This document shows positions 48,638 through 59,649 of a stretch of DNA of 64,000 nucleotides, piece by piece. The notes under the pieces are model-generated. The model saw nothing but the letters and a program-made list of their open reading frames with translations, was not told where the DNA came from and ran no database searches. Both the position numbers and the translations under genes were made by a program. Each line of letters starts with the position of its first letter. Position 1 is the first letter of the stretch. Source of the stretch: Hyphomonadaceae bacterium (GTDB lineage Bacteria > Pseudomonadota > Alphaproteobacteria > Caulobacterales > Aquidulcibacteraceae); assembly GCA_009773395.1 (NCBI GenBank), contig WRPI01000002.1:48413-112412 (forward strand). Reading direction: 5' to 3'.

Positions 48638-49590
48638 GTGTTATTTGCGCCCGTTAAAATCTTTGGCAATTTGAAAACAATATCTTCGCGCTTCACTTCG
48701 ACTTCCTGTAAACTAACATCAAATCGCGCACGACATGCCTGCAATACTTCAAAAACCAGCGATTCAGGTGCGCTCGCGCCCGCAGTTAATGCCAGCACTT
48801 TGACATTGTCAAACCAGGCCCAATCAATTTGCCCCGCATCGTCAATCAGTTGCGAAATTGGCACGCCCTCTCTTTGCCCAACTTCCTTGAGCCGTAATGA
48901 GTTTGAGGAGGTTTGCGAACCAATAACAAGGAGCAAATCAGCAGTGCGGCTTAGCGCTTTTACTGCTTCTTGGCGATTGGTTGTGGCATAGCAAATGTCC
49001 TCTTTATGCGGCTTGGAGATATTGGGGAACCGCCGTTCCAAAATCGTCACAATCCCTTTAGTATCGTCAATCGACAAAGTAGTTTGCGTTACATAGGCCA
49101 AATTATCGGGCGAATTGGGCGTAAGGTTTTCGGCGTCCTCAGGAGTTTGAATAAGTTTAACTTGCCCTTCTGGCAATTGCCCCATTGTGCCAATTACTTC
49201 AGGGTGGCCAGCATGGCCAATAAGCAGTATTTCGCGCCCAGCGGAGTGATGGTGCGCGGCCTCCACATGCACTTTGGAAACCAAAGGGCAGGTGGCGTCC
49301 ACGAAAATCATATTGCGCGATTTGGCGTCTTCGGGCACAGATTTTGGCACGCCGTGCGCCGAAAAAATCACCGGCCTATCAACGGGGCATTCGTCCAATT
49401 CTTCAACAAAAACTGCGCCCATTTTGGACAATTTATCAACTACATATTTATTGTGGACAATTTCATGGCGCACATAAACTGGCGGCCCCCAACGAAGCAG
49501 TGCGCGTTCGACAATTTGAATTGCCCTATCAACCCCCGCACAAAAACCGCGAGGTGCTGCTAATAGGATGGTTAATGCCTTTCTTGCCAA
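48634..49590 (-). CDS. ispH: 4-hydroxy-3-methylbut-2-enyl diphosphate reductase IspH
   Basis: 318 aa; [21 protein letters not shown]...FSAHGVP...[14 protein letters not shown]. Confidence 0.96.
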   Translation of the reverse strand: MARKALTILLAAPRGFCAGVDRAIQIVERALLRWGPPVYVRHEIVHNKYVVDKLSKMGAVFVEELDECPVDRPVIFSAHGVPKSVPEDAKSRNMIFVDATCPLVSKVHVEAAHHHSAGREILLIGHAGHPEVIGTMGQLPEGQVKLIQTPEDAENLTPNSPDNLAYVTQTTLSIDDTKGIVTILERRFPNISKPHKEDICYATTNRQEAVKALSRTADLLLVIGSQTSSNSLRLKEVGQREGVPISQLIDDAGQIDWAWFDNVKVLALTAGASAPESLVFEVLQACRARFDVSLQEVEVKREDIVFKLPKILTGANNT

Positions 49591-49725
49591 GAATTAATCT
49601 CCCAATTGCGCTTCGGTCTTGTGGTAAAGCGGTCTTGCTTATAATGGATGATTTAGTTTACATTGTTTGTATAAAGTCCGCGTCATTATTATGCATAATA
49701 AGATGCGGTTTGTTTTCTGCACTGG

Positions 49726-50451
49726 TTGATATTAATGCGTAAGTTTGCCCTTTATTCGATTTTGGCGTCAGTTTTGCTGATTTCTTCGTGCTCGTCCTTT
49801 GGAAAAAGGGACAGGGCTGCGCAAGCTCCCGAGGCTGAAGAAGCTCTGCCAGCGCCATCTACCGCACCTGCCGATGGCACGGAACGGATTGATCATCACA
49901 AATTACCACCACCTAAAAAGCGTGGCTTTTTTTCGCGCGCTGCTAGGGCAATGGGCGGTGACAGCAATACCGCAAATGTGGGTCCATGTCCGGCAGTTCG
50001 TGTGCTTTATGACGCTTCAAGGTTTGTCGAAATTGATGGGCCCGAAGTTTTCGCCAATGTCGGCTTCACTGGTGAAATTCAAGATGTGGTTTCGTCATGC
50101 CGCTATATTGGCTCTGACCCGATTGAAATTGGGCTTTATGTCGATATGGCGCTGGGCCGTGGCCCAAAAGCGCAAGGTAATCAACGTGATGTTGGTTATT
50201 GGGTGGTTGTGACGCGTAAAGATCTTGCACCAATTACCAAACAGTCTTTCGTCGGTAGAGTGGTCTTCCCTGAAGGCTCAGACAGAGTGCGCCTTGTTAC
50301 GCCCGAAATCGCAATCAATATTCCGCGCGCCAATGCCGAAATTTCAGGCGCCAACTTCGAGGTTTTGGTAGGTTTTGATTTAACCCCGCAACAACTTGAA
50401 TTTAATCGTGATGGCAAAAGATTCCGCGTTGATGCGGGCTTCACCCAATGA
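49726..50451 (+). CDS. Putative lipoprotein of unknown function
   Basis: 241 aa; lipobox-like LLISSCSS; no family recognised. Confidence 0.7.
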   Translation: MILMRKFALYSILASVLLISSCSSFGKRDRAAQAPEAEEALPAPSTAPADGTERIDHHKLPPPKKRGFFSRAARAMGGDSNTANVGPCPAVRVLYDASRFVEIDGPEVFANVGFTGEIQDVVSSCRYIGSDPIEIGLYVDMALGRGPKAQGNQRDVGYWVVVTRKDLAPITKQSFVGRVVFPEGSDRVRLVTPEIAINIPRANAEISGANFEVLVGFDLTPQQLEFNRDGKRFRVDAGFTQ

Positions 50452-50465
50452 TTTTGAATTGAGCA

Positions 50466-52262
50466 ATGCAATTACAGCAAGGCCAATTGGCCAAAATTAT
50501 CGGCCTTAGCCTTGGCAATGCTTTTGTTGCCATTGGCTTGCCATATGAATTGGGCCAATCGGGCCGCGCAACAAAACGAGAATTTGGTGATTTTCAATGC
50601 AATGGCGCAATGGCTGGCGGCAAAACCTTGGGTAAAAACCCGCGCGAAATAGCAACCCAAATAGCGGCAATGATTGCGGGGCAGGCGGGAATCGAAAAAA
50701 TAGAAGTCGCTGGCCCTGGGTTTTTGAATATTTTCCTTGAACCAACCCTGCTTAATAATCGCGCCAATGAAATTCTCGATGATGACCGCGCTGGCGCTGA
50801 AATTGTGCCAGTTCCGCGCAAAATAATTGTCGATTACGCTGGTCCAAATGTTGCCAAATCCATGCATGTAGGTCATTTGCGAGCGACAATTATTGGTGAT
50901 AGCTTAAAACGCATATTCCGTTTTCGCGGCGATGAAGTGTTGGGTGATGCGCATTTTGGCGATTGGGGCTTTCAAATGGGGCTTTTGATTGCCAGTTTGG
51001 CGCAAGAACAGCCTGATTTGCCCTATTTTGATGAAAACCATACGGATGCGTATCCAGAAATTTCGCCAGTCACACTCGCGGATTTGGAGCGGATATATCC
51101 GCAAGCCGCCGCAAAAGTAAAAGTCGATGAAAATTACCGCGACAAGGCGCGTAAAGCGACTGCGGAGCTTCAAGCGGGTAGGGCAGGTTATCGCGCACTT
51201 TGGGCACATTTCGTAACTGTTTCGCGAGAGGCATTAAAACGCGAATTTGCAGCTTTGGGCGTAGAGTTTGACCTTTGGCTCGGCGAATCCGATGTTGACC
51301 ACCTTATCGCCGATATGGTTGAAGATTTGGCCAAAAAGGGCATTTTGGTTGATGATCAAGGCGCAAAAGTTGTGTTTGTCCATGATAAAATGGTGCCCGC
51401 CAAAGATGGTGGTGAGCGCCCAAATGTGCCGCCATTATTGGTGATTTCCTCCGAAGGCTCGGCGATGTATGGCACGACAGATTTGGCAACGATTTTGGAT
51501 AGAAAAAACCGTTTCCAAGCCGAATTAGTGCTTTATTGCGTGGATCAACGCCAATCGGAACATTTTGAAACTGTATTTCGCGCGTCAGACAAAGCAGGCT
51601 ATTTGCGGCGCGACCAATTGGAACATATTGGCTTTGGCACCATGAATGGCAAAGATGGCAAGCCATTCAAAACCCGCGAAGGCGGTGTGTTGAAATTGCA
51701 TGACCTTATCACAATGGTGCGCACTAAAGCTGCAGATAAATTGCAAGAAGCGGGTGTCGCCAAGGATTTGCCGGCCGAAGAACGCGCGCAAATCGGCGAT
51801 ATGGTCGGCATTGCCGCGCTTAAATTTGCCGATTTGCAGAATTTTCGTGGCACGTCCTATGTTTTTGATTTGGATAAGTTTTTATCTTTCGAAGGCAAGA
51901 CTGGGCCATATTTGCTTTATGCCTGTGTGCGCATAAAAGCGATTTTGCGCAAAGCTGCGGAGCAGGGCGTGATTGCGGGCGAAATTATGATTGCCGAGGA
52001 AGCCGAGCGAGAATTGCTGCTGACGCTGGACGGCTTTGAATTGGCATTATCGGGCGCATATGAAAAACGCTCACCCCATATTTTGGCGGATCACGCCTAT
52101 AATTTGGCCGGTGCATTTTCAGCATTTTATGCCAATTGCCCAATTTTGGCGGCAAGCGATGGCGCGGTTCGGGCTTCACGTCTTGCACTTGCAAGCGCAA
52201 CTTTGAAACAGCTTGAAATTGCTTTGGATTTGCTTGGGATACAAGCGCCTGAGCGAATGTAA
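50466..52262 (+). CDS. argS: Arginyl-tRNA synthetase
   Basis: 598 aa; [27 protein letters not shown]-terminal [25 protein letters not shown]. Confidence 0.97.
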   Translation: MQLQQGQLAKIIGLSLGNAFVAIGLPYELGQSGRATKREFGDFQCNGAMAGGKTLGKNPREIATQIAAMIAGQAGIEKIEVAGPGFLNIFLEPTLLNNRANEILDDDRAGAEIVPVPRKIIVDYAGPNVAKSMHVGHLRATIIGDSLKRIFRFRGDEVLGDAHFGDWGFQMGLLIASLAQEQPDLPYFDENHTDAYPEISPVTLADLERIYPQAAAKVKVDENYRDKARKATAELQAGRAGYRALWAHFVTVSREALKREFAALGVEFDLWLGESDVDHLIADMVEDLAKKGILVDDQGAKVVFVHDKMVPAKDGGERPNVPPLLVISSEGSAMYGTTDLATILDRKNRFQAELVLYCVDQRQSEHFETVFRASDKAGYLRRDQLEHIGFGTMNGKDGKPFKTREGGVLKLHDLITMVRTKAADKLQEAGVAKDLPAEERAQIGDMVGIAALKFADLQNFRGTSYVFDLDKFLSFEGKTGPYLLYACVRIKAILRKAAEQGVIAGEIMIAEEAERELLLTLDGFELALSGAYEKRSPHILADHAYNLAGAFSAFYANCPILAASDGAVRASRLALASATLKQLEIALDLLGIQAPERM

Positions 52263-52408
52263 ATTCGCGTGAAAATGGGCGACTAGTGCGTCAGTGTCGC
52301 TTTGCTGTATGTCCAATACAGCCTGCGCTAGCTTCCTGCTATTCCCCTCATTTTGGCGCGAATTGTTGAAGCCTGTGAAAATGGGCGCCTAGTGCGTCAG
52401 CATCGCTT
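52262..52408. repeat. Imperfect palindrome plus direct repeat downstream of argS (element E3)
   Basis: GTGAAAATGGGCGACTAGTGCGTCAGTGTCGCTT (52269-52302) recurs as 52375-52408. aattcgcgtgaaaatg... is inverted at about 52340-52364, around GCTGTATGTCCAATACAGC. Confidence 0.65.
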
Positions 52409-52440
52409 GCAAACTTCTCAATTGCGCATGTTCTAACGAG

Positions 52441-52926
52441 ATGTCAGAGCTAAACACGAGTATTGCGGACGAAAAAACTACCATACGCCACGGGCAAAAA
52501 ATGCCATGGTCACAGGTATTCATGCTGGCGTTCTTTTTGCTATTAATTTGTATTGATTTCATTTTTTCCAATCCAACTTCATTTGACGATGCAATCCGTA
52601 TCGCAATTTTCTTAGTCGTAGCAATTGCTTACGCGATTATTATTTTTCAAAGACTTAAGTTGACGAAGGAATTTGGCGCTTCGCGGTTCCTCGTAGAAGA
52701 TAAGGCTTCGAGGCAATTCAAAGAATCGAATGGCTGTGCACTAATGGTAGCTTGGATAGCGTTTTTCTTTTTCGCTAGCTTTTTTCTTGCGCCAAAAATT
52801 GATTTGGATTTACCGGACTATTCTGCGTTTCTGTTTATTTTGGTAATTGTCTATGGCGAATTTGTTGTTTTAGCGAAGGAAAAAAAGCGCTCGAAAGCCT
52901 CTCAGACGAAGATAAAGGGTTTTTGA
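52441..52926 (+). CDS. Small multi-pass membrane protein, unknown
   Basis: 161 aa with about four hydrophobic segments; no family recognised. Confidence 0.5.
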   Translation: MSELNTSIADEKTTIRHGQKMPWSQVFMLAFFLLLICIDFIFSNPTSFDDAIRIAIFLVVAIAYAIIIFQRLKLTKEFGASRFLVEDKASRQFKESNGCALMVAWIAFFFFASFFLAPKIDLDLPDYSAFLFILVIVYGEFVVLAKEKKRSKASQTKIKGF

Positions 52927-53028
52927 AAGCTGGAAATAGCATTATTTTCTAATCAATCGCGCCAATAAACCGCATTTGAATTGTCATCATTCCGCGCTAT
53001 GATTCCCCACCATAGCGAGAGGTCTCTT

Positions 53029-54039
53029 ATGCAAAATATCGAAAAGTTCATCAAAGGCTTGCCAAAGGCCGAATTGCATTTGCATTTAGAAGGCTCGCTT
53101 GAGCCTGAAATGATGTTCGAATTGGCCGCGCGTAATAATATCAAAATCCCGTTCAAAACACCCGATGAAGTGCGTGCTGCTTACAAGTTTTCAAACCTTC
53201 AAGAATTTTTGGACATTTATTACCAAGGCGCGTCGGTGCTGGTCACCGAGCAGGATTTTTATGATCTAACTTTTGCCTATTTAACCCGCATGAAGGCCGA
53301 TAATTGCAAACATATCGAGGTTTTCTTCGACCCGCAAACCCATACCGATAGGGGCATTGGTTTTGATGTGGTGGTGGGTGGTATTTCGCGCGCTTTGGCC
53401 GATGGCAAGGCAAAATATGGCATTACTTCGCGCCTCATCATGTGCTTTTTGCGCCATTTGCCAGAAGACGCCGCTTTCAAGACATTGGAACAAGCCAAGC
53501 CCTACTTGGACAAAATTATTGGCGTTGGGCTTGATTCTGGCGAAGTGGGCCATCCACCTTCAAAATTCGCGCGGGTTTTTGCGGCTGCGCGCGAACTTGG
53601 GCTTAAAATCGTTGCCCATGCTGGCGAAGAAGGCCCGCCCGAATATATTTATGAAGCGCTCGATTTATTGCATGTGGACCGCATAGATCATGGCAATCGT
53701 TGTATGGAAGACAACGCATTGGTGGCTCGGATTGCGAGTGCGGGTTTAACGCTTACGGTTTGCCCATTGTCCAATTTGGCATTGTGCGTTGTTAAAGATT
53801 TGAAAAAGCACCCTCTGCGCGAAATGATGGCGGCAGGGCTTAAAGTCACAATAAACAGCGATGATCCCGCCTATTTTGGCGGCTATCTAAACCAAAACTA
53901 TATTGAAACCGCACAAGCACTTGATCTAAGCCGCGATGAAATAATTACCTGCGCCAAAAACTCTTTTTTGGGTTCTTTCTTGCCCGATGATGAAATAGCC
54001 AAGCATTTAAGCGACATTGAGGTATATTGTTTTAGTTAA
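53029..54039 (+). CDS. add: Adenosine deaminase
   Basis: MQNIEKFIKGLPKAELHLHLEGSLEPEM...HAGEEGP...DRIDHG...NSDDPAYF. The ATG at 53029 is preferred over the TTG in the track. Confidence 0.93.
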   Translation: MQNIEKFIKGLPKAELHLHLEGSLEPEMMFELAARNNIKIPFKTPDEVRAAYKFSNLQEFLDIYYQGASVLVTEQDFYDLTFAYLTRMKADNCKHIEVFFDPQTHTDRGIGFDVVVGGISRALADGKAKYGITSRLIMCFLRHLPEDAAFKTLEQAKPYLDKIIGVGLDSGEVGHPPSKFARVFAAARELGLKIVAHAGEEGPPEYIYEALDLLHVDRIDHGNRCMEDNALVARIASAGLTLTVCPLSNLALCVVKDLKKHPLREMMAAGLKVTINSDDPAYFGGYLNQNYIETAQALDLSRDEIITCAKNSFLGSFLPDDEIAKHLSDIEVYCFS

Positions 54040-54045
54040 ATTAGT

Positions 54046-54720
54046 TCATTTAGGTTTTTGCCGGATTAACATAGGCACTCGGCATAGTTTCTTGGCCCAA
54101 TCGGCTGTCGGTGGGCAAAGCCAGTAATTGGTTTTCATTACTCTCGAATAATGCTCATGCAAGTTATCTTGAAAAATTGGTTCGTGGTGGGAAATTTTAT
54201 TTCTCAATGCTACTATTTTTGTTATTTCTTGACGAAGTTTCTTTCTATCAAATTTTCCCGTTGATTCGGTGAATATATTCACGAAATGTTTGCTCCAAAT
54301 GTATTGGTTATATCTATCGCCGAGCATTGCTGACCAAAAACCAAAACTTAGACCAGCCACGATACGGCGATTGTTAATTTGTTTATTTGAATTCATTATC
54401 CTTTGGATAGTGATTTCAAGGTCGCGCAACCGCTCGGATTCGATTGCCTTTCTGAATCTTGGATGCTCCCACCAATTTTCGCCAAAACTCGAGACAAGCC
54501 CAGCATTTATCTTGTTTCTTAAGTTGACTTCAACTGTTTGAATTATTATGTAGAAAGCCTCGCATAATAACGTGTTCCACATATAAAGTTTTAGTGCCCT
54601 CTGCTTATCTTGGGCGGCCACATAGAGGTATTTGGACAGCCTACCTTCGCTGATAGATTGGATTATTTGGTTAAGGTTATCCTCATCAGGTTCTTCGTAG
54701 CGTATCATGAAGTACCACAC
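54046..54720 (-). CDS. Abi-like (Abi_2 family) protein with HEPN-type RNKISHH motif
   Basis: 224 aa; LRNKINAGL...WW...ALRNKISHHEPIF. Confidence 0.78.
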   Translation of the reverse strand: MWYFMIRYEEPDEDNLNQIIQSISEGRLSKYLYVAAQDKQRALKLYMWNTLLCEAFYIIIQTVEVNLRNKINAGLVSSFGENWWEHPRFRKAIESERLRDLEITIQRIMNSNKQINNRRIVAGLSFGFWSAMLGDRYNQYIWSKHFVNIFTESTGKFDRKKLRQEITKIVALRNKISHHEPIFQDNLHEHYSRVMKTNYWLCPPTADWAKKLCRVPMLIRQKPK

Positions 54721-54848
54721 ATCTGCAGTCAGTTAATTAATTGTAATACCCTTATTATGACTTTTTTAATTGACAAGTGTTATTGATGTTATTAGGAATA
54801 GTTTCGTGAGCTGGAAGTTGTCACTGTTTCATACGACCCCAGACTGAA

Positions 54849-54884
54849 TAGATCCCCCGGACAGCGTAAGCCCTCCGGGGGTTT
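54849..54884. terminator. GC-rich hairpin, probable terminator
   Basis: CCCCCGGACAGCGTAAGCCCTCCGGGGGTTTCGCTTTT. Confidence 0.55.
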
Positions 54885-54974
54885 CGCTTTTGGATAAAGT
54901 TGCAACTAGTAAGTATCCGCAAACCCTGTATTCTCAACATCAATCGCCAAGAGTTTGATTGCTTATTCTCACTT

Positions 54975-55054
54975 AGGTTAATCAGGATTAACCTAGGAAC
55001 CACTCTTACTGAGCATTGCCGTGAGGTTAATCTAGGATTAACCTAGTAACCACT
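54975..55054. promoter_or_regulatory. Two direct copies of a palindromic motif
   Basis: AGGTTAATC-AG-GATTAACCTAGGAACCACT (54975-55004) and AGGTTAATC-TAG-GATTAACCTAGTAACCACT (55024-55054). Confidence 0.75.
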
Positions 55055-55136
55055 TTAACACTGCACGGCCATCGTCCAGTTGCTCTTTCAATAGCTTAAG
55101 ATAAGTATTAAACGTATCAACAATATCGGTTTATGG

Positions 55137-56270
55137 TTAAACCACCAATTCCCTAGTAATTTCACTAATATTTTTCGCACCGCAGAGTGCCATGTCGCGC
55201 AAAAGTTCGGATTTCAAGATTTCCAAAGCGCGTTCAACGCCAATCTGCCCAGCCGCGCCAAGGCCGTATAAATAAGCACGGCCAATTGCCACCGATGTTG
55301 CGCCCATGGCCAATGCTTTAACAATATCGGTGCCGCGCCTTATGCCGCCATCAAGGATTATCTCGGCGCGGCCTTTCACTTGTTCGGCAATTGCGGGTAA
55401 AGTGTCAATTGTTGCGGGGGAAGTGTCCAATTGCCGCCCACCGTGGTTGGAAATCCAAACTGCGTCCGTGCCAATATCGAGGCAATTTTGCGCGTCTTTG
55501 GCGGTTGAAATACCTTTAATTGCAAAATTGCCGCCCCATTCTTTGCGCATCCATTCTGCGTCTTTCCAAGTCACAGTGCGGTCAAATTGATTATTGATGA
55601 ATTCTATTATTCCACCACCATCGGTCTTAATATGTTTGAAATTCGCGGCATCGATTTTGCCGCTGCTGACCATATCCATCAAATAGGCAGGCCGTGACAA
55701 CATCTGGGTTATCACACTTAAGTTTGGTTTTGGTGGGATTGTGAACTTATTGCGGGGGTCACGCTCGCGATTGCCAGCAACTGGCACGTCGACAGTGAGG
55801 ATTATGCCGTCAAAGCCAGCGGCCTTTACGCGCGCTATGATGTCCTTCACCACGCCCCTATCTTTCCATACATAAATCTGGAAAAATTTTGGCCCCTTTG
55901 TTGCCGCCGCTACATCTTCAATCGAAGTTGAACCAATGGTCGAAATTGAATAAGGAATGCCGAATTTTTCGGCGGCTTTGGCGACCGCAATTTCGCCGCC
56001 TTTGGGGCTAAAAAGCCTTGAACTTGCGGTAGGCGATATAAAAAACGGCAATGCCGATTGCGCACCCATTACCTTGGCATTGGTATCAATTACCGAAATA
56101 TCGGTTAGCGCGCGCCACACCAGCGAGCGGTCCCGAAAACGAGAAATATTTCTCGCCAATGTGATTTCATCATCGGCCCCACCATCAATATAATCAAACA
56201 CCATTTTTGGCAGACGCTTTTTTGCCAATATGCGTAAATCGGCAATTGAAATTGCATTTTCTATAGACAT
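55137..56270 (-). CDS. FMN-dependent alpha-hydroxy acid dehydrogenase (LldD-like)
   Basis: 377 aa; FDYIDGGADDE, FFQIYVWKDRG, VWISNHGGRQLD, ILDGGIRRGTDIVKALAMGA. Confidence 0.92.
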   Translation of the reverse strand: MSIENAISIADLRILAKKRLPKMVFDYIDGGADDEITLARNISRFRDRSLVWRALTDISVIDTNAKVMGAQSALPFFISPTASSRLFSPKGGEIAVAKAAEKFGIPYSISTIGSTSIEDVAAATKGPKFFQIYVWKDRGVVKDIIARVKAAGFDGIILTVDVPVAGNRERDPRNKFTIPPKPNLSVITQMLSRPAYLMDMVSSGKIDAANFKHIKTDGGGIIEFINNQFDRTVTWKDAEWMRKEWGGNFAIKGISTAKDAQNCLDIGTDAVWISNHGGRQLDTSPATIDTLPAIAEQVKGRAEIILDGGIRRGTDIVKALAMGATSVAIGRAYLYGLGAAGQIGVERALEILKSELLRDMALCGAKNISEITRELVV

Positions 56271-56314
56271 GACAATATAAGTCTTTCAATAGGAACTGAA
56301 GTTGGCAACACATT

Positions 56315-57520
56315 ATGCTAAACGATCTAGTGAATACAAGTGCAAAGGGCAAAAATATGAACAAGCGTAATTTGTTAATTGGCGGCGCGGCAACAATTGC
56401 GGCGCTTGCAATTGGCGGCGGCATTTACATAAAAAAGAAAACCGCGCCACCGCCAATTGGTTTTGAGCCAGATCCTGAATATGTCGCCAAGGCGCAGGCG
56501 CTGATTGCCGCTAACCCGATGATTGATACCCATGCCCACCCGGGTCGCACTTTTATTCGCGATAATGAAAATACTTCGCTGCCGCTTTTATTGCGCCTTT
56601 TGTCTGGCAATCGGACTAGCGAAGATAAATCAGTTGCGGACATGAATGGCGCGGGCATGGCGGCGGTTGCATTTGCTGGTGTTGCCGATTTTAACGTCAT
56701 TGGCTTCCAAAAAGGCGGTGGGCTTGTATCCGCGCGCGAATTTAGAGAAGGCGAGGCCATCGCCAGCTATCGACGCCAAATTGATAATCTTCGTGATGCA
56801 ATGGGTGCGAATGGAGTTGATATTGCGCTAACGCCTGCTGACATTCGCGCAGCAACTGCGGGCGATAAAGTCAAAGCGATATTAACAATGGAGGGCGCGG
56901 ATTTCCTCGAAGGCAAATTGGAACGCCTGAAAGAAATATATGATGACGGTATTCGCTCGGTGACAATCGTGCATTACCGCGCCAGCGAAGTTGGCGATAT
57001 CCAAACCCAAGCCCCAGTGCGCGGCGGCTTAACTGCGTTTGGCATTGAAGCTGTGAAAGAAATGCAGCGCTTGGGCATGATAATTGATCTCGCCCACGCA
57101 TCGGAGCCAACTGCATTCAAAGCGCTTGAAAATATCTCGGTGCCAGTAATGCTCTCGCACACCCATTTGAAAGGCGGCCCTGCGGGGGATTTCCCACGCT
57201 TTGTCACTAATGAACTCGCGCAGGCAGTTGTCAAAAACGGCGGCATTATTGGCGCTTGGCCTACTGGTGTTGGCATTACCACGCTAAAAGGCTTTGTCGA
57301 TAGGGTTTTTGAACTTGCCGAACGGGTTGGCATTGACGGCATTGCAATTGGCACCGATATGGACGCAAATTACAAACCTGTTTTGACCAAATATGCTGAT
57401 TTGGTGTTAGTGGTATCCGAGCTGTTACGCCGTGGCTTGAGTGAAATTGACGTTGCCAAATTCATGGGCGGCAATTTCTTGCGGGTATTTGATAAAGTTG
57501 TAGCAGCTGCGGCGAAATAA
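56315..57520 (+). CDS. Membrane dipeptidase (peptidase M19)
   Basis: 401 aa; PMIDTHAHPG, ILTMEGADFL, IDLAHASEPT, GIAIGTDMD. Confidence 0.9.
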   Translation: MLNDLVNTSAKGKNMNKRNLLIGGAATIAALAIGGGIYIKKKTAPPPIGFEPDPEYVAKAQALIAANPMIDTHAHPGRTFIRDNENTSLPLLLRLLSGNRTSEDKSVADMNGAGMAAVAFAGVADFNVIGFQKGGGLVSAREFREGEAIASYRRQIDNLRDAMGANGVDIALTPADIRAATAGDKVKAILTMEGADFLEGKLERLKEIYDDGIRSVTIVHYRASEVGDIQTQAPVRGGLTAFGIEAVKEMQRLGMIIDLAHASEPTAFKALENISVPVMLSHTHLKGGPAGDFPRFVTNELAQAVVKNGGIIGAWPTGVGITTLKGFVDRVFELAERVGIDGIAIGTDMDANYKPVLTKYADLVLVVSELLRRGLSEIDVAKFMGGNFLRVFDKVVAAAAK

Positions 57521-58677
57521 TGCTGGCGACACAGAACCAAGGTGCATTGGCGGGCATAAAGGTCGTGGAAATGGGGCAGTTAATTGCTGGCCCATTTTGC
57601 GGACAATTATTGGGCGATATGGGCGCTGAAATTGCCAAAATTGAACCGCCATCGGGTGACCCAATGCGCGAATGGGGCCAAGGCGATGTGCCGACTTGGT
57701 TTCGGGTTTTGGGGCGCAATAAATATTCGGTGATGCTCGATTTGCGCACGAAAGAAGGCCAAGAAACTGCGCGCGATTTGATACTCAAAGCCGATGTATT
57801 GATTGAAAACTTTCGCCCTGGCACTTTGGAAAAATGGGGTCTTGCGCCCGAAGCTTTAATGAAAGCCAACCCAAAATTAATTGTCGCGCGTATTTCTGGC
57901 TATGGGCAAACTGGCCCTTACAAAGACGGCACTGGCTTTGGTGGGGTAGCTGAATGTATGGGCGGCTGGCGCAAAATTGTTGGTGATCCGGATGGCCCAC
58001 CAGCACGAATGGGGGTCTCAATCGGTGACAGCTTGGCTGCGTCTTATAGCGCTATGGGCGTTTTGGCGGCGCTTCATGTGCGAAATCAAACTGGTTTGGG
58101 GCAAATAATTGACACCGCACTTTATGAAAGCGTGCTGCAAGTCATGGAAGCAATGATTCCCGAATATGCCGTGACAGGGCATAAACGCACCCGCACGGGC
58201 GCAATATTGCCAAAAATCGCGCCTTCAAGTGTTTATCCATGTTTGGACGGTGAGTATATGATTGGCGGCAATGGCGATGCGATTTTTGCGCGGCTTTGCG
58301 ATGCCATGAATATGTCCGAACTTGCGCAAAATGCCCGCTATAAAACCCATTTGGCACGCGGCGAAAACCAATTGGAGCTTGACGAAATAATCGCAAGCTG
58401 GACCAAAACCAAAACCCTAGACGAATTATCGCAATTGATGCAGCAACATGGCGTTCCCGCAAGTCGGCTGTTTGATGCCGAAGATATGCTGGCCGACCCG
58501 CATTTTGCTGCACGAGAAGCCATCATCAGTGTGCCTGATGAAATATTGGGCGAAACCAAAATGCAAGGCACTTTCCCCAAATTATCGCGCAATCCAAGCT
58601 CAGTGCGCCGAGCGGCTCCCCGCGAAATTGGGCAAGACACTGAGGAGATTTTGGCGCGCTGGTTGGGGCAGGGCTAA
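57520..58677 (+). CDS. CaiB/BaiF family CoA-transferase
   Basis: 385 aa; GIKVVEMGQLIAGPFCGQLLGDMGAEIAKIEPPSGDPMR. Confidence 0.94.
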   Translation: MLATQNQGALAGIKVVEMGQLIAGPFCGQLLGDMGAEIAKIEPPSGDPMREWGQGDVPTWFRVLGRNKYSVMLDLRTKEGQETARDLILKADVLIENFRPGTLEKWGLAPEALMKANPKLIVARISGYGQTGPYKDGTGFGGVAECMGGWRKIVGDPDGPPARMGVSIGDSLAASYSAMGVLAALHVRNQTGLGQIIDTALYESVLQVMEAMIPEYAVTGHKRTRTGAILPKIAPSSVYPCLDGEYMIGGNGDAIFARLCDAMNMSELAQNARYKTHLARGENQLELDEIIASWTKTKTLDELSQLMQQHGVPASRLFDAEDMLADPHFAAREAIISVPDEILGETKMQGTFPKLSRNPSSVRRAAPREIGQDTEEILARWLGQG

Positions 58678-58714
58678 TAACTCCGATATGTTCGCCAAAA
58701 ATCAAGGAAATCTC

Positions 58715-59389
58715 TTACTCAGGTCTTTCACTATAAATCGGTTTTACTGCTTCGCATTTGACTCTATGCCTGCGCGAACCAATTGGAATAGCAAAATCAA
58801 TAATATGGCAATCAGAAAATGCGCCGATCGTTCCATTTAGAATGAAAATGTCGTCAAAATATCTGTGCTTGTCAAACACGGGAGTGCCCTCACTGTCGTT
58901 GAGGAACTTCCCATAGGCCAAAAGCCCCACACCTTCACAAAAAATGGCCCATTGTGTTTCATGCACAATGTCACCACCTTCTCTGCCGTCAGTTATGTCA
59001 TTGAACATCCGTACACACTGCTTCATAGTGGAAATTTCGATTCGAGCCGTTGAAACGTCGGATTTGATTGTCGGAGCCCAATCGTTGGGATCGAAAGACA
59101 AAATTGGCCTCCGCATTGAACTTTGACAAATTGAAAGTTCTTTCGATATAGAACAATATCCAATATTATTTGTTACAGACGGAAGCGTATCATTCTCACC
59201 AAACTCCATCATAAGCGGTCCAGTAACCATGATTTTTTCGTCTGCCGAAAAGCGAGCTGCTAATACGCGCATGACGCTAGTATATTTAATTGTGTCTAAG
59301 TGGGCTTCATTGACTTGTGCAGTATTACTACCCGAACATCCCAACATGAATCCTAGGGTTATTAGGGATGAGAAACGAGTAATCCGCAT
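58715..59389 (-). CDS. Putative lipoprotein, unknown
   Basis: 224 aa; lipobox LGCS. Confidence 0.5.
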   Translation of the reverse strand: MRITRFSSLITLGFMLGCSGSNTAQVNEAHLDTIKYTSVMRVLAARFSADEKIMVTGPLMMEFGENDTLPSVTNNIGYCSISKELSICQSSMRRPILSFDPNDWAPTIKSDVSTARIEISTMKQCVRMFNDITDGREGGDIVHETQWAIFCEGVGLLAYGKFLNDSEGTPVFDKHRYFDDIFILNGTIGAFSDCHIIDFAIPIGSRRHRVKCEAVKPIYSERPE

Positions 59390-59649
59390 TTTATCGCAAT
59401 TCTTTTCGGTGACATTTCGATGGCATGAAGTGAAATATAGCTAAATTTCTTTCCTTTCTTATTAGGGCTAGACACGCTGATATTCAAGTCGAATTGATAC
59501 TTAAGGAATTATTTCTCTACCGAGTTGCGATTTAAGAATTATGCAATTGCTAATGCTTCGTGTTAGCGAAAAATGAGATTTTTTGGCGACTTTGGTTACG
59601 CGCGACTTATCTCAACAACCGCCTCGCATTGGTTTTCGGAGAGGAATTT

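Noticed and set aside
54821-55003. 60-aa minus-strand ORF
   Set aside because: Consists mostly of hairpin/palindrome DNA between lldD and abi; no RBS or domain evidence.
54975-55054. CRISPR array
   Set aside because: Only two repeats, each palindromic, with no cas genes or further spacers.
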